Positions 47,968 to 62,095 of a stretch of DNA of 64,000 nucleotides are shown here, piece after piece. The notes under the pieces are model-generated. The model was not told the origin of the DNA. It saw only the letters and a program-made list of their open reading frames with translations, and made no database searches. A program made the translations under genes and the position numbers. How positions within the stretch are numbered: the first letter of the stretch is position 1; each line of letters opens with the position of its first letter. Location: NCBI RefSeq assembly GCF_964340395.1, contig NC_135551.1, positions 18,829,503 through 18,893,502 on the forward strand. The letters are read 5' to 3'. The stretch comes from Glandiceps talaboti. Its lineage: Eukaryota; Hemichordata; Enteropneusta; Spengelidae.

Positions 47968-48280
47968 TAATAAGACAAATTGGGAACGCCATTCCAAGAA
48001 CTAAAGGCATTTTTATAAACTATGGGTTCTGGAGAGTCATTTCATGATGTTACATCAGCTATTCATTGTTCAACAACGACTTATCACTTCTGCTGACTTC
48101 CATCTGGCAATGGCCCATAGCAAAGATACCCTGTAAATGCACAAGATCAACTTGATGTTTCTCTGATGCTACACATAACTATAGGTGATATAAAATTATT
48201 AAATGACTCTCCAGAACCCATATTTTATGAAAATGTCTATTTCCTGAAGTGGCGTTCCCCTTAGTACAAGACTTACTGTT
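47968..48280. mobile_element. fold-back element, ~90-bp arms
   Basis: The left arm (about 47,968-48,060) is the reverse complement of the right arm (about 48,181-48,280). Shared words include atgggttctggagagtcatt and ggaacgcc. The loop of about 120 bp has no coding frame. Confidence 0.7.
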
Positions 48281-48299
48281 TACTGTTAGGGACTAAGGG

Positions 48300-50002
48300 T
48301 TATAAGACCCTCTATCTATTATGAACAAAATAGACAAACTAAATATTGTGTACACTATTAACATAGTTTTAAACCAGTTTAAGAACCCATTAACAGACCA
48401 AGTCATGCTCTATATATAGTTTCTTTGCCTCCAGGCATTTTATAATTTCCTGTGGTGTAACAAGTAAAGTATGCTGGCTAAAGTAGCCAGATTTATTTGA
48501 GCACTCGTGCAGAAACAGAAACACAAACACGGTAGTTGCATAATATACATGTATGTGGTACTATTCATCATTTCCAAGTAACCTTGGGAGAGAAAACAGT
48601 TTTACCATGCACAGGTGGGAGGGGGAAGAGAGAGGGACCCCAGGTGTGTGATCTATCAAACTTGTAGGACATTTGATAAACCAAGAAAACAATGTTTGAC
48701 ATCTGTTTTTCACCACAGTATAATTCACTGGTGGTAAATGAAAACAACGGTTTAATGATAAGAGCATGGCTCAGGAGGTTGATCAGGTTAGATACACCTG
48801 ATGTTCCACATACTACCATGTGGTACAACTTTATAATCAACCATATTATATTACTTTCTGCCAATGACAACAAGCACTGCAATTTCTGTGTTAAATGTAC
48901 ACCATTAATATTATCCATATATCTGTGAACTTCAGAAGATGACAACTAACAGATGATTATTACCAATCCATAGTGACTCAATCAACTAAATAGTGATATA
49001 AATACATCTGATTCAAGTGCCATGGTCAATTCTCAGTTTCTGCATTAGCATTTTTACTTTACACTAGCAGGTCAAAATAAAACAAGGTCAAATTATTCTG
49101 GGGGGTCACCCATAGTAATTGGTGTAGCACAAGTCATGTGTCAAATGATTGTTAGTTCTAGTGAGAAAGTAAAATTCTATCTCAGGGAACGAGAATTATT
49201 GATCACATTATGCATGTTTATTTGTTCCTGAAGACAGGTAAATAAATTGAAGACCTGGTGTTCCAACAACAATGTAAATAACAACATCCAAATTGCATAT
49301 CATGTAAACTTGGAGTAATGAAATAACAATGTATCATACTTTAAGAGAAGAAACGTGTGATTTGTCTTAATACACCATTCACAGACTAATACCTACAAAT
49401 TAGCAGCTGGCCAGTAAAAAAAAAAACCCAGCACTATATTAATTTATTATACTTATCAAATATTTCTATCCCATCAGTGAATTAACGGTACATTTATGAT
49501 GAAAACTAATTCAAGGAATGCAGATAATTTAGGTCACAGTAAATATCTTAGCCATTAAACTTAATATGTAACCCCCATAAACCACTGCACTATTATACTT
49601 AAGATTTATAATGGCATTGCATTCTGGGAAATTTAATTACAGAATTTGACGTCTCATAGGCCTAGTGAGACATTTAATACATTGCACACTGAAGAATAAT
49701 TTCATTTTATAACAAATAAAAGTAAATGAACCAAATCTATATACCTCAAATTTTTAGTATTTTTATCATGCTCTCAACAAAAGCTGTGTCTTATTTCATA
49801 TATGGATTCTTCTTTTAAGTTTCGAATAATATCTGTCACTGTAATTCCAAAACCTGAACACATAACAATGTAGTCTGAATTCAAGGAAGGTACTTTTCAC
49901 TTTTTTTTTTTTTTTATTAAACTAACAACATAATTTTAAGATTCAGAGATGTTGAACATTTAGTCTTTCATGATTTAGTCAATAAAATTCTATCCCTGAT
50001 AG

Positions 50003-50033
<31 letters not shown>

Positions 50034-50200
50034 GGCTATATTCAGAGCTCACCTACTGAGAGAAAATGATGTGGTAAACAGAAAAGACAAATAAAAAATT
50101 TTATAGAAGAGAAATTATTAAAATGTCCACAAAGTTCTCTCTAACAATAATATTATACACATAGTAAAATAGTTTGGTAGCACTCTTGACATTAACTCTT
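48300..50200. other. no supported gene, G-run at 50,018-50,036
   Basis: Short open frames on both strands near 48,560-48,945 overlap each other and show no domain. A GT repeat followed by about 18 G lies at 50,005-50,036. Confidence 0.35.
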
Positions 50201-50212
50201 GATAAAGGTACA

Positions 50213-50577
50213 TTAAAGTGGTCATATGGATGAGGATTTGGTATATATATTTTGGATTTTTAATTTATAAAACAATTTTATCATGGATTCCTACTTGAAA
50301 AATCAACATATCCTAAGTCCTTGTTTGCAACTCAATAAATGGCAAAACATTAATAAATGTGTAAAATGGTTGTTACTGTACATACAATAACAAACCTTTA
50401 AGTTTTAATACATTTTTTTAGCTTTTTTTTTTGCTATGTATTGAGTTAAAAACACAGACTTTTTCGATGTTGTTTCATATTAATTTTTCAACTAGCATTA
50501 GCAAGTCATGATAAAATTGTTTTATAAATTAAAAATCCAAAATAAATACCAAATCCTCATCCATATAGCCACTTTAA
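50213..50577. mobile_element. young fold-back element, ~72-bp arms
   Basis: Left arm 50,213-50,285 and right arm 50,507-50,577 are reverse complements at over 90% identity, including atggatgaggatttggta and gtttttaatttataaaac-type words. The loop is about 220 bp and AT-rich. The high arm identity indicates a recent or maintained palindrome. Confidence 0.8.
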
Positions 50578-51522
50578 CCGTTTGGAGATGTCAGGGAATG
50601 AACCCCAATATGTGTGTAGCTCAAACATTCTGTATCATGAATCTCCAACCAAAAGACCTCCTCTACACTACTTCTAATTCAGGTATGTCTGGTACAATAA
50701 CAATTATTAAGAGTCAGTTTGATGAAGTACTGTAAAGTGGCAAAGTTCACAATAGCCATGGAGATAAAGAACACCCTTTGTTATCTGTACAATAGTATTG
50801 TGTTTCCTCAAACACAATAGAGACTGACTTTAAGCCAAACATTGACAGACCTGGGATCACACACAGTGAAGCAATGAGATACAAGGTATAATCAATGGAA
50901 TTGAGAGTGTGGTACCATCTTTAATATAACATGATCCCTAGCTGAGAAGGGAAGTGTTAGGTCAAAGTAGTCGGACACCTCTACTGTGTTATTACACGAC
51001 GTTATCTTGTGCTTAGCTCTGCATCTTTACATATACATACCATGAAAAACATGTCGAACAAATGAGATACGTCCTAAAAAATAGAATAGGTTGGTAGTGT
51101 TCAGACAATGGTCTTTTGTACACTGCAGTAGTTTCAATGAACAGTAGACTTTAAGCCTTTGAAACACTCAATGTGAAAAACTACATGATATAATGTATAT
51201 CACCACATCAAACTAGATTATTGTTAGGTTTATATCATTACTATACAGTATTTATGGATATTAGCATACTATATCACAATATATGTTATTTCATGATATT
51301 TCCAAAGTTATTTTTTGACAATGGTGTCTGAAAACATCAAGTTTATTCAAATTACATGTCATTATGTATTGTATCAACTGATTTATCTTGTAATGAAACA
51401 CACTTTTCTATTTTTTGTACGAACATATTGTTGTTTTATTTTGATTTTAGAAATCAAAGGCAGCCTCTATCTATGCTGTAGAAACTAGATGTATACCCTG
51501 GAGTGAGAATTCATAGTCCTGT

Positions 51523-51622
51523 TTGCAGACGGAGTAAGTCGGGACTCGATTCTGACATTGTCCCTCTCTTCTCCGTCGATGTTGAGGGACAGTCAGAATC
51601 ACATCCCATACATCGTCTGCAA
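51523..51622. ncRNA. miRNA-like hairpin (candidate)
   Basis: The outer arms pair ttgcagacg with cgtctgcaa and the inner arms pair gattctgac-attgtccctc with gagggaca-gtcagaatc, around a 17-base loop. The stem is about 36-39 bp with one bulge near the loop and an internal loop in the middle. The size and shape match an animal primary microRNA hairpin. I recognise no known seed. It could also be a small MITE. Confidence 0.35.
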
Positions 51623-51639
51623 GGAGGTCTAAGAAATTC

Positions 51640-53510
51640 ACAAAGTAAAAATTTCTTTTCCTTTGCTGCTAACTTCTATATACCTAAACTATGTGTGAAC
51701 TGTACAACATTACGTGGAAAATCTTAAAGTCTGATGTCAAATATTTGATGTGTACAAACTACAGTGATGGAGTTACCAGGCTACTATTAAAGATATCTGA
51801 AATTCCATGAAAGACATCATTAAAGCTCCTTGATATACCCCATCAATCCTGGGTCAACTCATGAAATCACGAAATGTTAAATTAATAACGCACTACAAGA
51901 ATTTAGCATATCCTTGGATTGCTCACTAGTATATCCAGACTATGTCGAGTCCTCAGCTTATGGGGGGGGGGGGGGGGTGACTTGTTTGGGTCAACTTTTC
52001 AAAAGTTTCAAAGTTTATAAATGGATGTAATAGAATCTCGTACCATGCTGGGTCTTTGTCAATCAAATATTCCACAAACACGGCCACAAAAATTGCTTGA
52101 ATTCTTACAAAATTGCTCCTGTTGTTTGACCTTCTCCAACAATTTGCTGACATTGAACATGAGGACACATACATATACAGCTGACCAGAAGTTTAATACA
52201 AAAAACTTGGCAAATACTGTTTGAAGTGTTGGAAATTTTCATTCGGATAGCTAAATACCTGACACTATACAAGGATGTGACTTTAAAGGTGAAGAAAGAA
52301 TTTTAGTGGAATTGTTTTTATAGAAGATACAGAAAATGTTTGTCTGGAGGAGTCAAATAACGTAAATGATAATTGAGTGCATACCACTGATGACTCTGGT
52401 ACACTGGGGCCATGTAGGGTGATTTCTTTAACAGTAGAGTCAACACTTGAGAAGGGGGAGGGGCAACTTTAGAGTTATATAGACAGCTGATTTGTGAGAA
52501 TGTAGGCTAGGTTCCAAAACCACAACTGACAGGCTGTCGAAACAAGGTCAAAACTAATCAAGTCAACCCCCTGACATGACCTTAATAGAACTATGCCGTG
52601 ACCTCAAGATTCAGTGACAATGAAAATGACAAATTTCATCTGTTCGTAAAGTTCGGATAACTATCTGGCAATAAAAAGAAACGAGAAAGACAGCAAAGTT
52701 TCAAAGTTTCGACAGTAACAAGGATTCATTGTTTTCCATGACATACACACCACTTATGATGGTTTTACCAAATGCTGAATCCTGGTCAAAAAACATTTAG
52801 TACACAAAATGCATGCTCTTTCTAAAGCCACACACAAAAGTTAGTTGTTTTTTTCCAAAAACTTTTTTCAAAAGTTTTGAACTGCAGACATGATCAGCTA
52901 ATAGTGACCCAGTTCATCTCTATATATATGAAATTTGTCAGTAATTTTACTAAACAGTGATTTTTTTAAAGTATCCGGCTGTTGTCAAATTTGGACATCA
53001 TTTACCATCATTTGAATGGATGAAACTCTATACGACGTACACGACAAACTTGATCAGAAACACACAGTCCTGCAATATCAATGTTTTACAGTTTCTACTG
53101 GCTTGGCTGGTCTTTTGTTTCAATTTGCACCAAAAATTAGAATAAAGAATTAATAATATTTGCATAAACATGTAAATGAAAGTTATGAATGAAAACAGAC
53201 TGGGAGTGATGTATTTGAGTGTATGGTAACTGAAGAAATGTTTAAAACTAAGTAAATAAATATTGATGGAAAATTGCTTTAGTAAAAAAAAAGTTGCCAA
53301 TTTCTACCCAAAAAATAGTTTTTCACACATATCATGGATTTTTCCATGTTTTTTCCCAAAGAAAATGAAGCAGTAAACAGTTTTCCATGATGGTATGTAA
53401 AAGGTCATCCATATCCCTTAGTTCAGCACTGATTTAAAACTTTGCAGACGACAGTGACATATATTTTTTGCTGATCAGCCTTCCCAGATTTTTTGTTACA
53501 ACCAAAATAA
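51640..53510. other. no supported gene
   Basis: A G-run lies at 51,961-51,977. Overlapping frames on both strands at 51,953-52,224 read like protein but lack convincing splice partners. Confidence 0.35.
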
Positions 53511-53513
53511 CTT

Positions 53514-53790
53514 ACCCAAAGAACACAGTAAGGTGCAGAAGTCTCACTGGACCTGCAAATGAAGCAATGACTGCGAGGTTGGAAAGATTTCAACTCCGAA
53601 ACAGGCCGAAAATTACACAAACCCCCAACTAGAAGACGGATGAAACCAAGCTGACCAGCAGTGAGTGAGTTCAGTCGTTGGGTCCTTTATCTTGCAAATG
53701 TACACCACCACAATGGTGCTGAGTGCAAAAAAAGATGATCAGTGGGCAAGGAATGCTTTCTCAAACAGGACTGTGTGCAAATCTATTACC
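53514..53790 (-). promoter_or_regulatory. candidate promoter and non-coding first exon
   Basis: The minus strand has a TATA-like word (tttatatatgg) near 53,790-53,800. It is followed by locally less AT-rich sequence and a consensus donor TTTGG|GTAAGTT near 53,514. This has the look of a first exon and could serve the helix-rich gene or a longer LIM isoform. No protein homology. Confidence 0.25.
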
Positions 53791-54289
53791 ATATATAAAC
53801 TTGTGTGGAGGAGCATATAGTAGAAGGAGTTTGTCCCTCAGTAATCAGTTCACTGATCTAGTACCTCTGCCTACTGACCAATAACTTCAAGTAAGTAACA
53901 CAGACAACCAACAGACATTACCGGTATGTACTTTTTAAAAACACAGAAACTTGGCTAAAAACAATTGGCACACACATTCTGTCATGTTGCAACAACAAAA
54001 ATCATACTTGATTTCTAAACTGAAGTACTTCTTTGAAAAAAACAGGAAATTTCCTCCAAAATCTCTACACTTCAATTTTTCTGTAACTTTAGAAAGATAA
54101 TTTATATAGCACTTAGCAGACAATTTAATCTATTTTTGCTAGAAATTCTCTTCTTTTCCAAAATAAACACAGCAAAATCTCTGCATCAAAACAGCTTTTT
54201 TAATAATTCTTGACAGAAAAATTGAGTAGCAGACAACTCATGTGTCCTATAGTGGACACCAACCAATCAATTTTTGCTGATCAAAAAAT

Positions 54290-54545
54290 TTTAATAATTT
54301 TTTCCCAAAATTAATGATATTTTTGGTTTGGGTAGACATGAACTGCAGTTTAAAATAGTTTGTATGAAAAAGAAGTAAAAAAATAACACATACAGCCAAA
54401 TTATATTTTTTTTTATCACAAACTTTCATATTTTTGTGATTTTTTTCCAAAACAATAATTTTAGAATGGATAAACTTAAACTACAATTCCAAAACAATTT
54501 GTATCAAAAAGAAGTAAAAAAAAGTCACACAAATTTCCATACAGG
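54290..54545 (+). repeat. diverged ~130-bp tandem duplication
   Basis: Two copies share tttgtatgaaaaagaagtaaa and its variant tttgtatcaaaaagaagtaaa plus similar flanks (aactgcagtttaaaa and aactacaattccaaaa). Confidence 0.6.
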
Positions 54546-54860
54546 CAGGTTTTTTTTTCTATGTCTGGTAGGCCTAAAGATAAAGCAAACATTTTCACTG
54601 CAGACTAAATGTAACTGTAAGCTAATACTTTTCGATGCAACCCAATCTAGCACTACGACAATCATAATATCCCAGCTCTTTACAGCAACCACTTTGGTGT
54701 CATATTTAAACTCTGGCAACTATCGTTAACTTTTACAATTTCAATAACTGCTTTGCCTAATTTGGAATAATCAATTCTACTCTGAGGTCAACAAGCATAA
54801 ATGAAATGAACTCTACAACAATGAATAAAGTCTCTACAGTCATAACAATTATCGAGTGTG

Positions 54861-54873
54861 AGGTCAAAGGTCA
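54861..54873 (+). promoter_or_regulatory. perfect DR1 site
   Basis: AGGTCAAAGGTCA, the consensus direct repeat with one-base spacing for HNF4/RXR-type receptors. An isolated match of this length is unlikely but not impossible by chance. Confidence 0.35.
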
Positions 54874-55386
54874 AATTTTCTACATCAGTGAATGGTATGA
54901 AAATATTGCACACAACTTTGAATATATAACTTGAGTGTTTGCAACAAAAATTATTTTTCATGTCCTTCCAAAACATAGAATTAACATAAAAATGGCAAAT
55001 AGTAACAAAATTGACTTCCTTCTCTATTTTCAATATGCTTAATTACACTATTTCAGAAAAAAATTTTAAATCAATATTTCATCACATTTTATAAAATATG
55101 AAATTTCACAACATCACTGGTGAAATCTGAATGAAATTAACTGCAAAGTAAGTATTTCTAAAATATTCAATACACAGAAACTTTTTAGTAATTTTATCTA
55201 AATGAAATAAGTAAATTATATTGGTGTGAGAATCTACACTTTCCTAATAATAGAAAAGAATAAACCACTAGTGTGCAACTAGTTGTAGTTTGTAAATCCA
55301 AGCCATTTTAATTCTAAATAAACAATACTGACGTTCACTATTAAAATTATGTAACATTTTCTGTACCCAGATCCTCCCCTACCCAC

Positions 55387-55446
55387 CAACCACCACCACC
55401 ACCACCACCAACACCACCACCACCACCACCACCACCACCACCACCA
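55387..55446 (+). repeat. (ACC)n microsatellite
   Basis: Near-perfect CCA/ACC repeats with one CCAACA interruption. Confidence 0.95.
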
Positions 55447-55449
55447 TCA

Positions 55450-57720
55450 TTATCCTCTTTAAGTTTTACCAAGGTTCTGCCTTCAGTAAAAATACTGAAC
55501 TTCTGAATTTCATACTGAAAAAGTTATTACACAGAATGTTATCTCATATCTGCACTGTATGCCATTTGTTTCCTTACTAGTAAATCTCAGTCCCTTCACT
55601 TCCAATAGTAACCCCCCCATACAAAATGGTATCAACCAAATACTTTCATGGTTGGAACTGATCATTGTAAATTCCTTAGAGGTTAAAGGTGAAATCTCAG
55701 GATACATGACTATTTCTTAAAACAGAATCGAATGCAAGAAAACATATCCTAAAGATCACGCTAGATAATATTTGAATAATTAATCATTTTAAATTCTTCT
55801 TTTTTTGAGTATCAAAATATCGAACTTTTTACTACTCTAAATCTCATTAAATCCGACTCATACACGTAGCTGATGCAAAATCATTTCTATGGTGGAGACA
55901 TACAATATATATCACAAACGTAAACTAATTCCCACACATATCAAGATGTTTTTGTGTAAACATACCAATGGGATGCTATTCCATAATAAATATTGTATAT
56001 CTCAGTATCTCTATAGATGATTAAGGAATTTTGTCAACTTTTTGCTCAGAACCAAAAAAAAAAAAAAAAAAATTTGTTCTGACTTGAGCAATTTCTTAAA
56101 TTTGAAATGGTATTTACTACAAGATAAACATGTATAAATAGTTCCATTTTCCAGACAAACCCAGCCAGCCCAAGCACCAGCACACAGCTGTGGTTCAAAA
56201 TCTTCCCCAATGACTTTAGCCATTCAGATTCAGAAAACAAACGGCCGCGAGTGGGCAATGCTTGCCTTGATCAGCAAGTTTGACAATACCAATATCATAC
56301 ATGTGTACATTAATACACAAACAAGGGAGAAATGGGATTAATATAAGTAAAAATTTGACTAAACAGCATCCCTCCCTCACATCAGTTTTTTCGTTCACTG
56401 AGGAAAGTATATACTCAATATTAAACTTGAAGTTTGCAACTTTAATATACCAGTAAACTGATAAATTGACCATCCTTCATGTTAACATCATCCTCAACAC
56501 TGACTAACTCCAGATTATTTCCACCCATTTCTGCTGTGCAACCTTCTAGGTCAAAGGTGAAAGGTCGCATGCATGACCCAAAACTGCAAGACTCCAACAA
56601 GCCAGAAATAAACCAAATGAAGTTACATTTACTGGAGCTACTATACAAGGTCATGACCTCAATTACCTAGTAACAGTAGATGACAAAAATAAATCAAACG
56701 TGGATTGCATCGTCTACAACTGGAAAATGTTTGCTATGTCAAAGCAATGGGAAAGGAATTTTATTTGAAGTCTCCATACAATTTTTCAAGAACACATGTG
56801 TTGTGAAGTCAGCTGGATTGCATGTATTATTCTAAATATAATAACTTATCATAATATGATAGATGTTTCATCTCTCTGCTATATTGATGGTTGTCTGTGG
56901 TCAAAATAGCACTCACTTCATGTATACCTACATGTATAACTCTCTTACCTATAGGGCATGAATTGTATCTGGTAGACTCCCACTTACTTGCCACCATCAC
57001 AGCTAGCACTGTACAATATATTACCCATAATTCTCTCTGATTGGTATGCTTGGAAGTTCCTTATTTTATAACTTCTTCAATAACCCATATTTGTCAACAT
57101 TTTAAGCATAGTAATTACATTTAATTAGTATGTAACAAAAGTATGTTTGGGAATCAAAAATAAAGTTCTAAATTTTGCATAAAAAATGTACAAACAACTA
57201 AATGAAACATGTACTTTGAATAAAACACTTTTCAATGTCAAAGTATCACTAACTTGGGTAGACAGTGTGTATGATGAGTTTTAGTATGTAAATTTCTTTT
57301 GTCATATCTATTCAAATATATCTATATCTTTGGCAAAGTCATAACAGGTGCATATATTTTCCTTAGTTTCGTAGAAAATATTTTGCATGTCTTTCAAGAA
57401 AATCTGTTGACAAATTTCTAAAATTGCTACAGCTCCTTCTACAATAAATCATTGATACCAGCACCAATGAAAATATGTATTCAGAAACTCATCAGTGGCA
57501 ATTCTACATTTTGAAAATGGCAAAAATATTCTAACAAAACCCTGTACACTGGTGAGATCTGTCTGACTTCAAGGAGATGATGTCCAACAAGTACAAATCA
57601 GAGAGAGTTGTGGGTAAAATATTGTACAGTGCAGCTCTCAGCTCAACAACTGCTAGTTTGTGGTGATTTTTAGAAAGGTATGACTGAAATACCTACATAT
57701 ATCTACATATATTCACACAA
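55450..57720. other. no confidently supported gene
   Basis: On the minus strand, 56,475-56,560 has an ATG-led frame (MGGNNLELVSVEDDVNMK...) ending at a possible donor CTG|GTATAT. At 56,548-56,566 on the plus strand three AGGTCA-like half-sites stand in line. Neither has supporting partners. Confidence 0.3.
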
Positions 57721-57723
57721 ACT

Positions 57724-57970
<247 letters not shown>

Positions 57971-57979
57971 CCTCTCATA

Positions 57980-60900
57980 TGTACTGATAGTTGATTCTGA
58001 CACGTGATACTTTTCACAATGTGTGTTATAACTGAGTATACAAATGACAGACATCTTTACTCTTGTTACCATTTAATGATATAACTACTGACTATTAAAA
58101 CTGATAAATGAACCCATTACATGATAATAAAACTAATAAACACAACATTCAATAACTTAATAATATCATTTTTCCCAAACCCTGGCTAATTATTAAAACC
58201 GAGTCTGAATATGAGTATCTGTAATGATAATATTTTAGTGGCCTTTGAATTGGCAAGAAACACAATTCAATTAAGAAAAGAAACTTACAGCACTAAAAAC
58301 ATAATTACAAGAAAATAACTAACTCTCCTGAAAACATCTTTCTGTTCTCCCGTAAATCTTTGATAAATTTCATTGTTAACTTGGACACTTTTCCCCCATG
58401 GCATTGTTTATTTCTCACAAAAAGTTACTATAAAGAACACAAAATCTGAAATTTTAATTTTCGGAGTGAAATGTGTTTAATGATATTAATATTGTATGCT
58501 GTATACAATGGCAATACATGTGGTTGTGGTTGAAATCTGGATCCCCAGACATTAAAAAAACAGAGCGACAACTTCACCAGAACAGAATCTGTCATAGCCA
58601 GCAGTAATTAGCTATGCCTTGGTGAAAGCCAATGCTGAGTTTCTAGGTTTAATAGTCCATGCATGGACAGACCTGAAGTGTCTTGATATTGAACACTAGA
58701 TGTTCCATGACATCAATAAACTCTACAAAACACAGTCTTACCAAGCCATATCATCGACTACAATCTACAGAATGTGCAGCCTGTCTGTAAATTATGTCAA
58801 TTGTTGACACTATCAAGTCACCTTTCATCCATCATCCATCACAGATATCCGGTTTCAAATTAATGTCTTTGAGTACAAACTTGTCAACACTGCACTCCCC
58901 CCTCAAGTACATTCCTATGACTAGACCATAGTCAACGGTATCTACCTGTACATAGTGGATTTAAACACACACTGAGTACAGATCATAGAGAAGCTCCCTA
59001 AACTTTTTGTCAGATTGCTGAGCTAAAGGAAGGACGATTGTACAGCAAAGTTATATGGCCGCTCTACCTCACTACTGGATGTTGGATTGATTGATAGCTT
59101 TACCACTCATACGATGGTAAGTATGCAAAGACAGTGTTTAGGGTTGAAGTACGTTGTAAACATTGTCCTGAACACTGGACAGTATTCACAACTAGGTGAG
59201 AAAACTCACAAGTATGTTGCAGTTTTAGAACCTTACAGTGGACAAATCTGGTATCATTTGACATATCACTATTCAATTACATGTCATGGAGTTCTTGTAC
59301 ATCTACAAATTCACCAGACCAATCAGACTTTAGGCGGGATAGATTTTACCTCCACTCTTTACAATTACCTACTCGTATTTTGATCAATTGGTACCTATTC
59401 ATGTTATATTTGTTCAAATTTCAGTGACTAAAATAGACCTTGAACTATTCTATCTACACATTTAACACAACAATGTGCATAATCTCTGTAGTAACGTTAG
59501 ACTTTGCTTCGTTTACTCAAGAAATACAAAAATGGCTTCATTTTCTAACTCATTCATAAGCAGGTTTTCTCAGGAAATATATTCTTTTTCCAGTGTACAT
59601 AAATGAGATATAAAGGTAGACTGATACTCAATTGATCCTATGGGTGTTTTTTTGAGTCCGGTGAATAAATCACATCCAAATCTGTCGGCCTCAAACTGTG
59701 AAACTGTTTCAGTAATGTTTTATTGATATTCATTGCTTGTATGATAATTCAGAGCATCACTCATGTACTTAATATTCATAGATTTTGAAATATTAGGCGC
59801 CATGAATTAAATACTTTGTTTGCAGTCCTTAACTTTCCCCAAAACCTACCAGGCAGACATGGAAAAAAAACACAGAAAAAAACACAATGCTAGCATGTCA
59901 TGTAAAATTCACTTTTCTGTTGATTCAGTTTCTGTGTGTACCTAAATCTACTACACTGGTGAAATATAAATGTCAAAATCCAAAGTTTGATTGTTTTAAA
60001 CAATTCCTTAGAGATAGGTGTAGTTATTCTGAAGGAATGTGTAAGTCTTTCCATGCACAATAATAAAATAAGACCTTCAGCGGAAATTTTGAGAATTTTT
60101 TTTTTAATTCTACTAACAAGCGCCTACCCACATGCGGATGGCAAACAAAGACTTTAACTTATGGTGCCTAAGGAGAAGTTCTAGAATTAGCATTGTATAC
60201 ATAGATGGCTGCACATAGACTTTGGAGATATCATAGTTACTGCAACAATTTATTTGTGAAAATCACACTACGTTAAAATACGAAATTAGAAATTAGTACA
60301 CATATCTGTGACATGCAATCTGATCTAAATAATCTTTTACGTCACTCAGAAAACAGCACAGAAGGAGCAGTTATTGACAAACTTTAGGATAACATAAAAC
60401 GGGGAACTGCCTGAACTAAAACTACATATCCAGACTTACATCACAGCTCTTTGAGTTTGCGTTACTAGGGTAAGATCAATGTCAAATCTCACTGGCATGA
60501 AGTGTATTTGTATCATTGGCAATAGTTTAGATGCTTCCCGTGATATCAAATCATCTCATTACCATCAAGACTTAAAGAGAGATCTTGAGATTGGATGCCA
60601 TGGATAGCACTAAAGTACATTGTCAGTGAATGGTCACTATTCTACAATTCTCAGTACCTGAAATAGAATATTACTGCCTAAGCAAATCATAAAAATAACG
60701 AACATTCACTTTCTTGCTCAACATCATAACTTCTGCTCCACATATTTGCTTCACATGCATTACTATAGGCATGTGAGAGAATAAGTCAACCTTCTTGCTC
60801 TATTTTGACCCTCTAGTATGAGGTAAAATGCTATTGCAGGTACTGAGAAATGTGTTCTCTACATAAAACTAATTTGTCATGCCACTAACACACACCAATT

Positions 60901-61405
60901 TCTTGCCACAACACACCAGACTTTAGCATTCTCCAATCCCCCAATTATGTAGCGACCCACAAGAAAACAGAGTTTTTATCATTTTTGATTGACAAAAACA
61001 CTCTTTTGCTAAAGGGAATACCAATAAGGGCACCTGTTCTTAATTCTAAGTTTCTCGTTGTAATTACACTTTAATTAGGTTTAATTAGTGCATCTAATTA
61101 GTGTATGTTTCACCAGTGGAGTTTCAAGTAGAGTCTTCAGGATATCAACACTGTGGGCTATCTAATTTGGTATTATAAACCAAGTTGCAATGTCATATTG
61201 TGTTCTAGTTGTTATATTAACATCAAATGTTGGAGTTGTTTGTTTACCATCTGAGTGAAGTGAGTGAGTGTATGTGTGTCATATTATCTGTGTATGTAGT
61301 GACTAACCAGCCTTGATCTTATCAACAATTTGTTTACAATTAAACATCAGGGAGTGAAAGACTACACTGTGATCAATATAGAAACTTGCTGAAAGTAGTT
61401 AGTTT
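57980..61405. other. no supported gene
   Basis: A 98-codon plus-strand frame (59,087-59,383) is near chance length. A short repeat word, gagatcttgagatt with gatgccatggatagcacta, near 60,580 also occurs near 46,855. Confidence 0.35.
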
Positions 61406-61407
61406 TA

Positions 61408-62095
61408 GCACAGCTTGAGACAGGCTAAGGGATACAGTTGGTAGAAGATTGTTGTAAATGATGGGTCAGCTTGAGACAGGCTAAGGGATACAGTTGGTAG
61501 AAGATTGTTGTAAATGATGGGTCAGCTTGAGACAGGCTAAGGGATACAGTTGGTAGAAGATTGTTGTAAATGATGGGTCAATTTGAGACAGGCTAAGGGA
61601 TACAGTTGGTAGAAGATTGTTGTAAATGATGGGTCAGTTTGAGACAGGCTAAAGGGATACAGTTGGTAGAAGATCGTTGTAAATGATGGGTCAATTTGAG
61701 ACAGGCTAAGGGATACAGTTGGTAGAAGATCATTGTAAATGATGGGTCAATTTGAGACAGGCTAAGGGATACAGTTGGTAGAAGATCGTTGTAAATGATG
61801 GGGTCAATTTGAGACAGGCTAAGGGATACAGTTGGTAGAAGATCGTTGTAAATGATGGGTCAATTTGAGACAGGCTAAGGGATACAGTTGGTAGAAGATC
61901 ATTGTAAATGATGGGTCAATTTGAGACAGGCTAAGGGATACGATTGGTAGAAGATCGTTGTAAATGATGGGGTCAATTTGAGACCGGCTAAGGGATATAG
62001 TTGGTAGAAGATCGTTGTAAAAAATGGGTCAGTTTGAGACAGGCTAAGGGATACAGTTGGTAGAAGATCGTTGTAAATGATGGGTCAATTTGCTA
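61408..62095 (+). repeat. 56-bp minisatellite, ~12 copies
   Basis: Unit: tgagacaggctaagggatac, then agttggtagaagat(t/c)gttgtaaatgatgggt and ca(g/a)(c/t)t. Variants (cagctt, caattt, cagttt; attg, atcg, atca) are ordered along the array, so it grew by local unequal exchange. Confidence 0.96.

Noticed and set aside
48561-48945. Overlapping frames on both strands
   Set aside because: Mutually exclusive, without splice signals or recognisable motifs.
59087-59383. 98-codon plus-strand frame with protein-like composition
   Set aside because: Chance-level length, no convincing start or homology.
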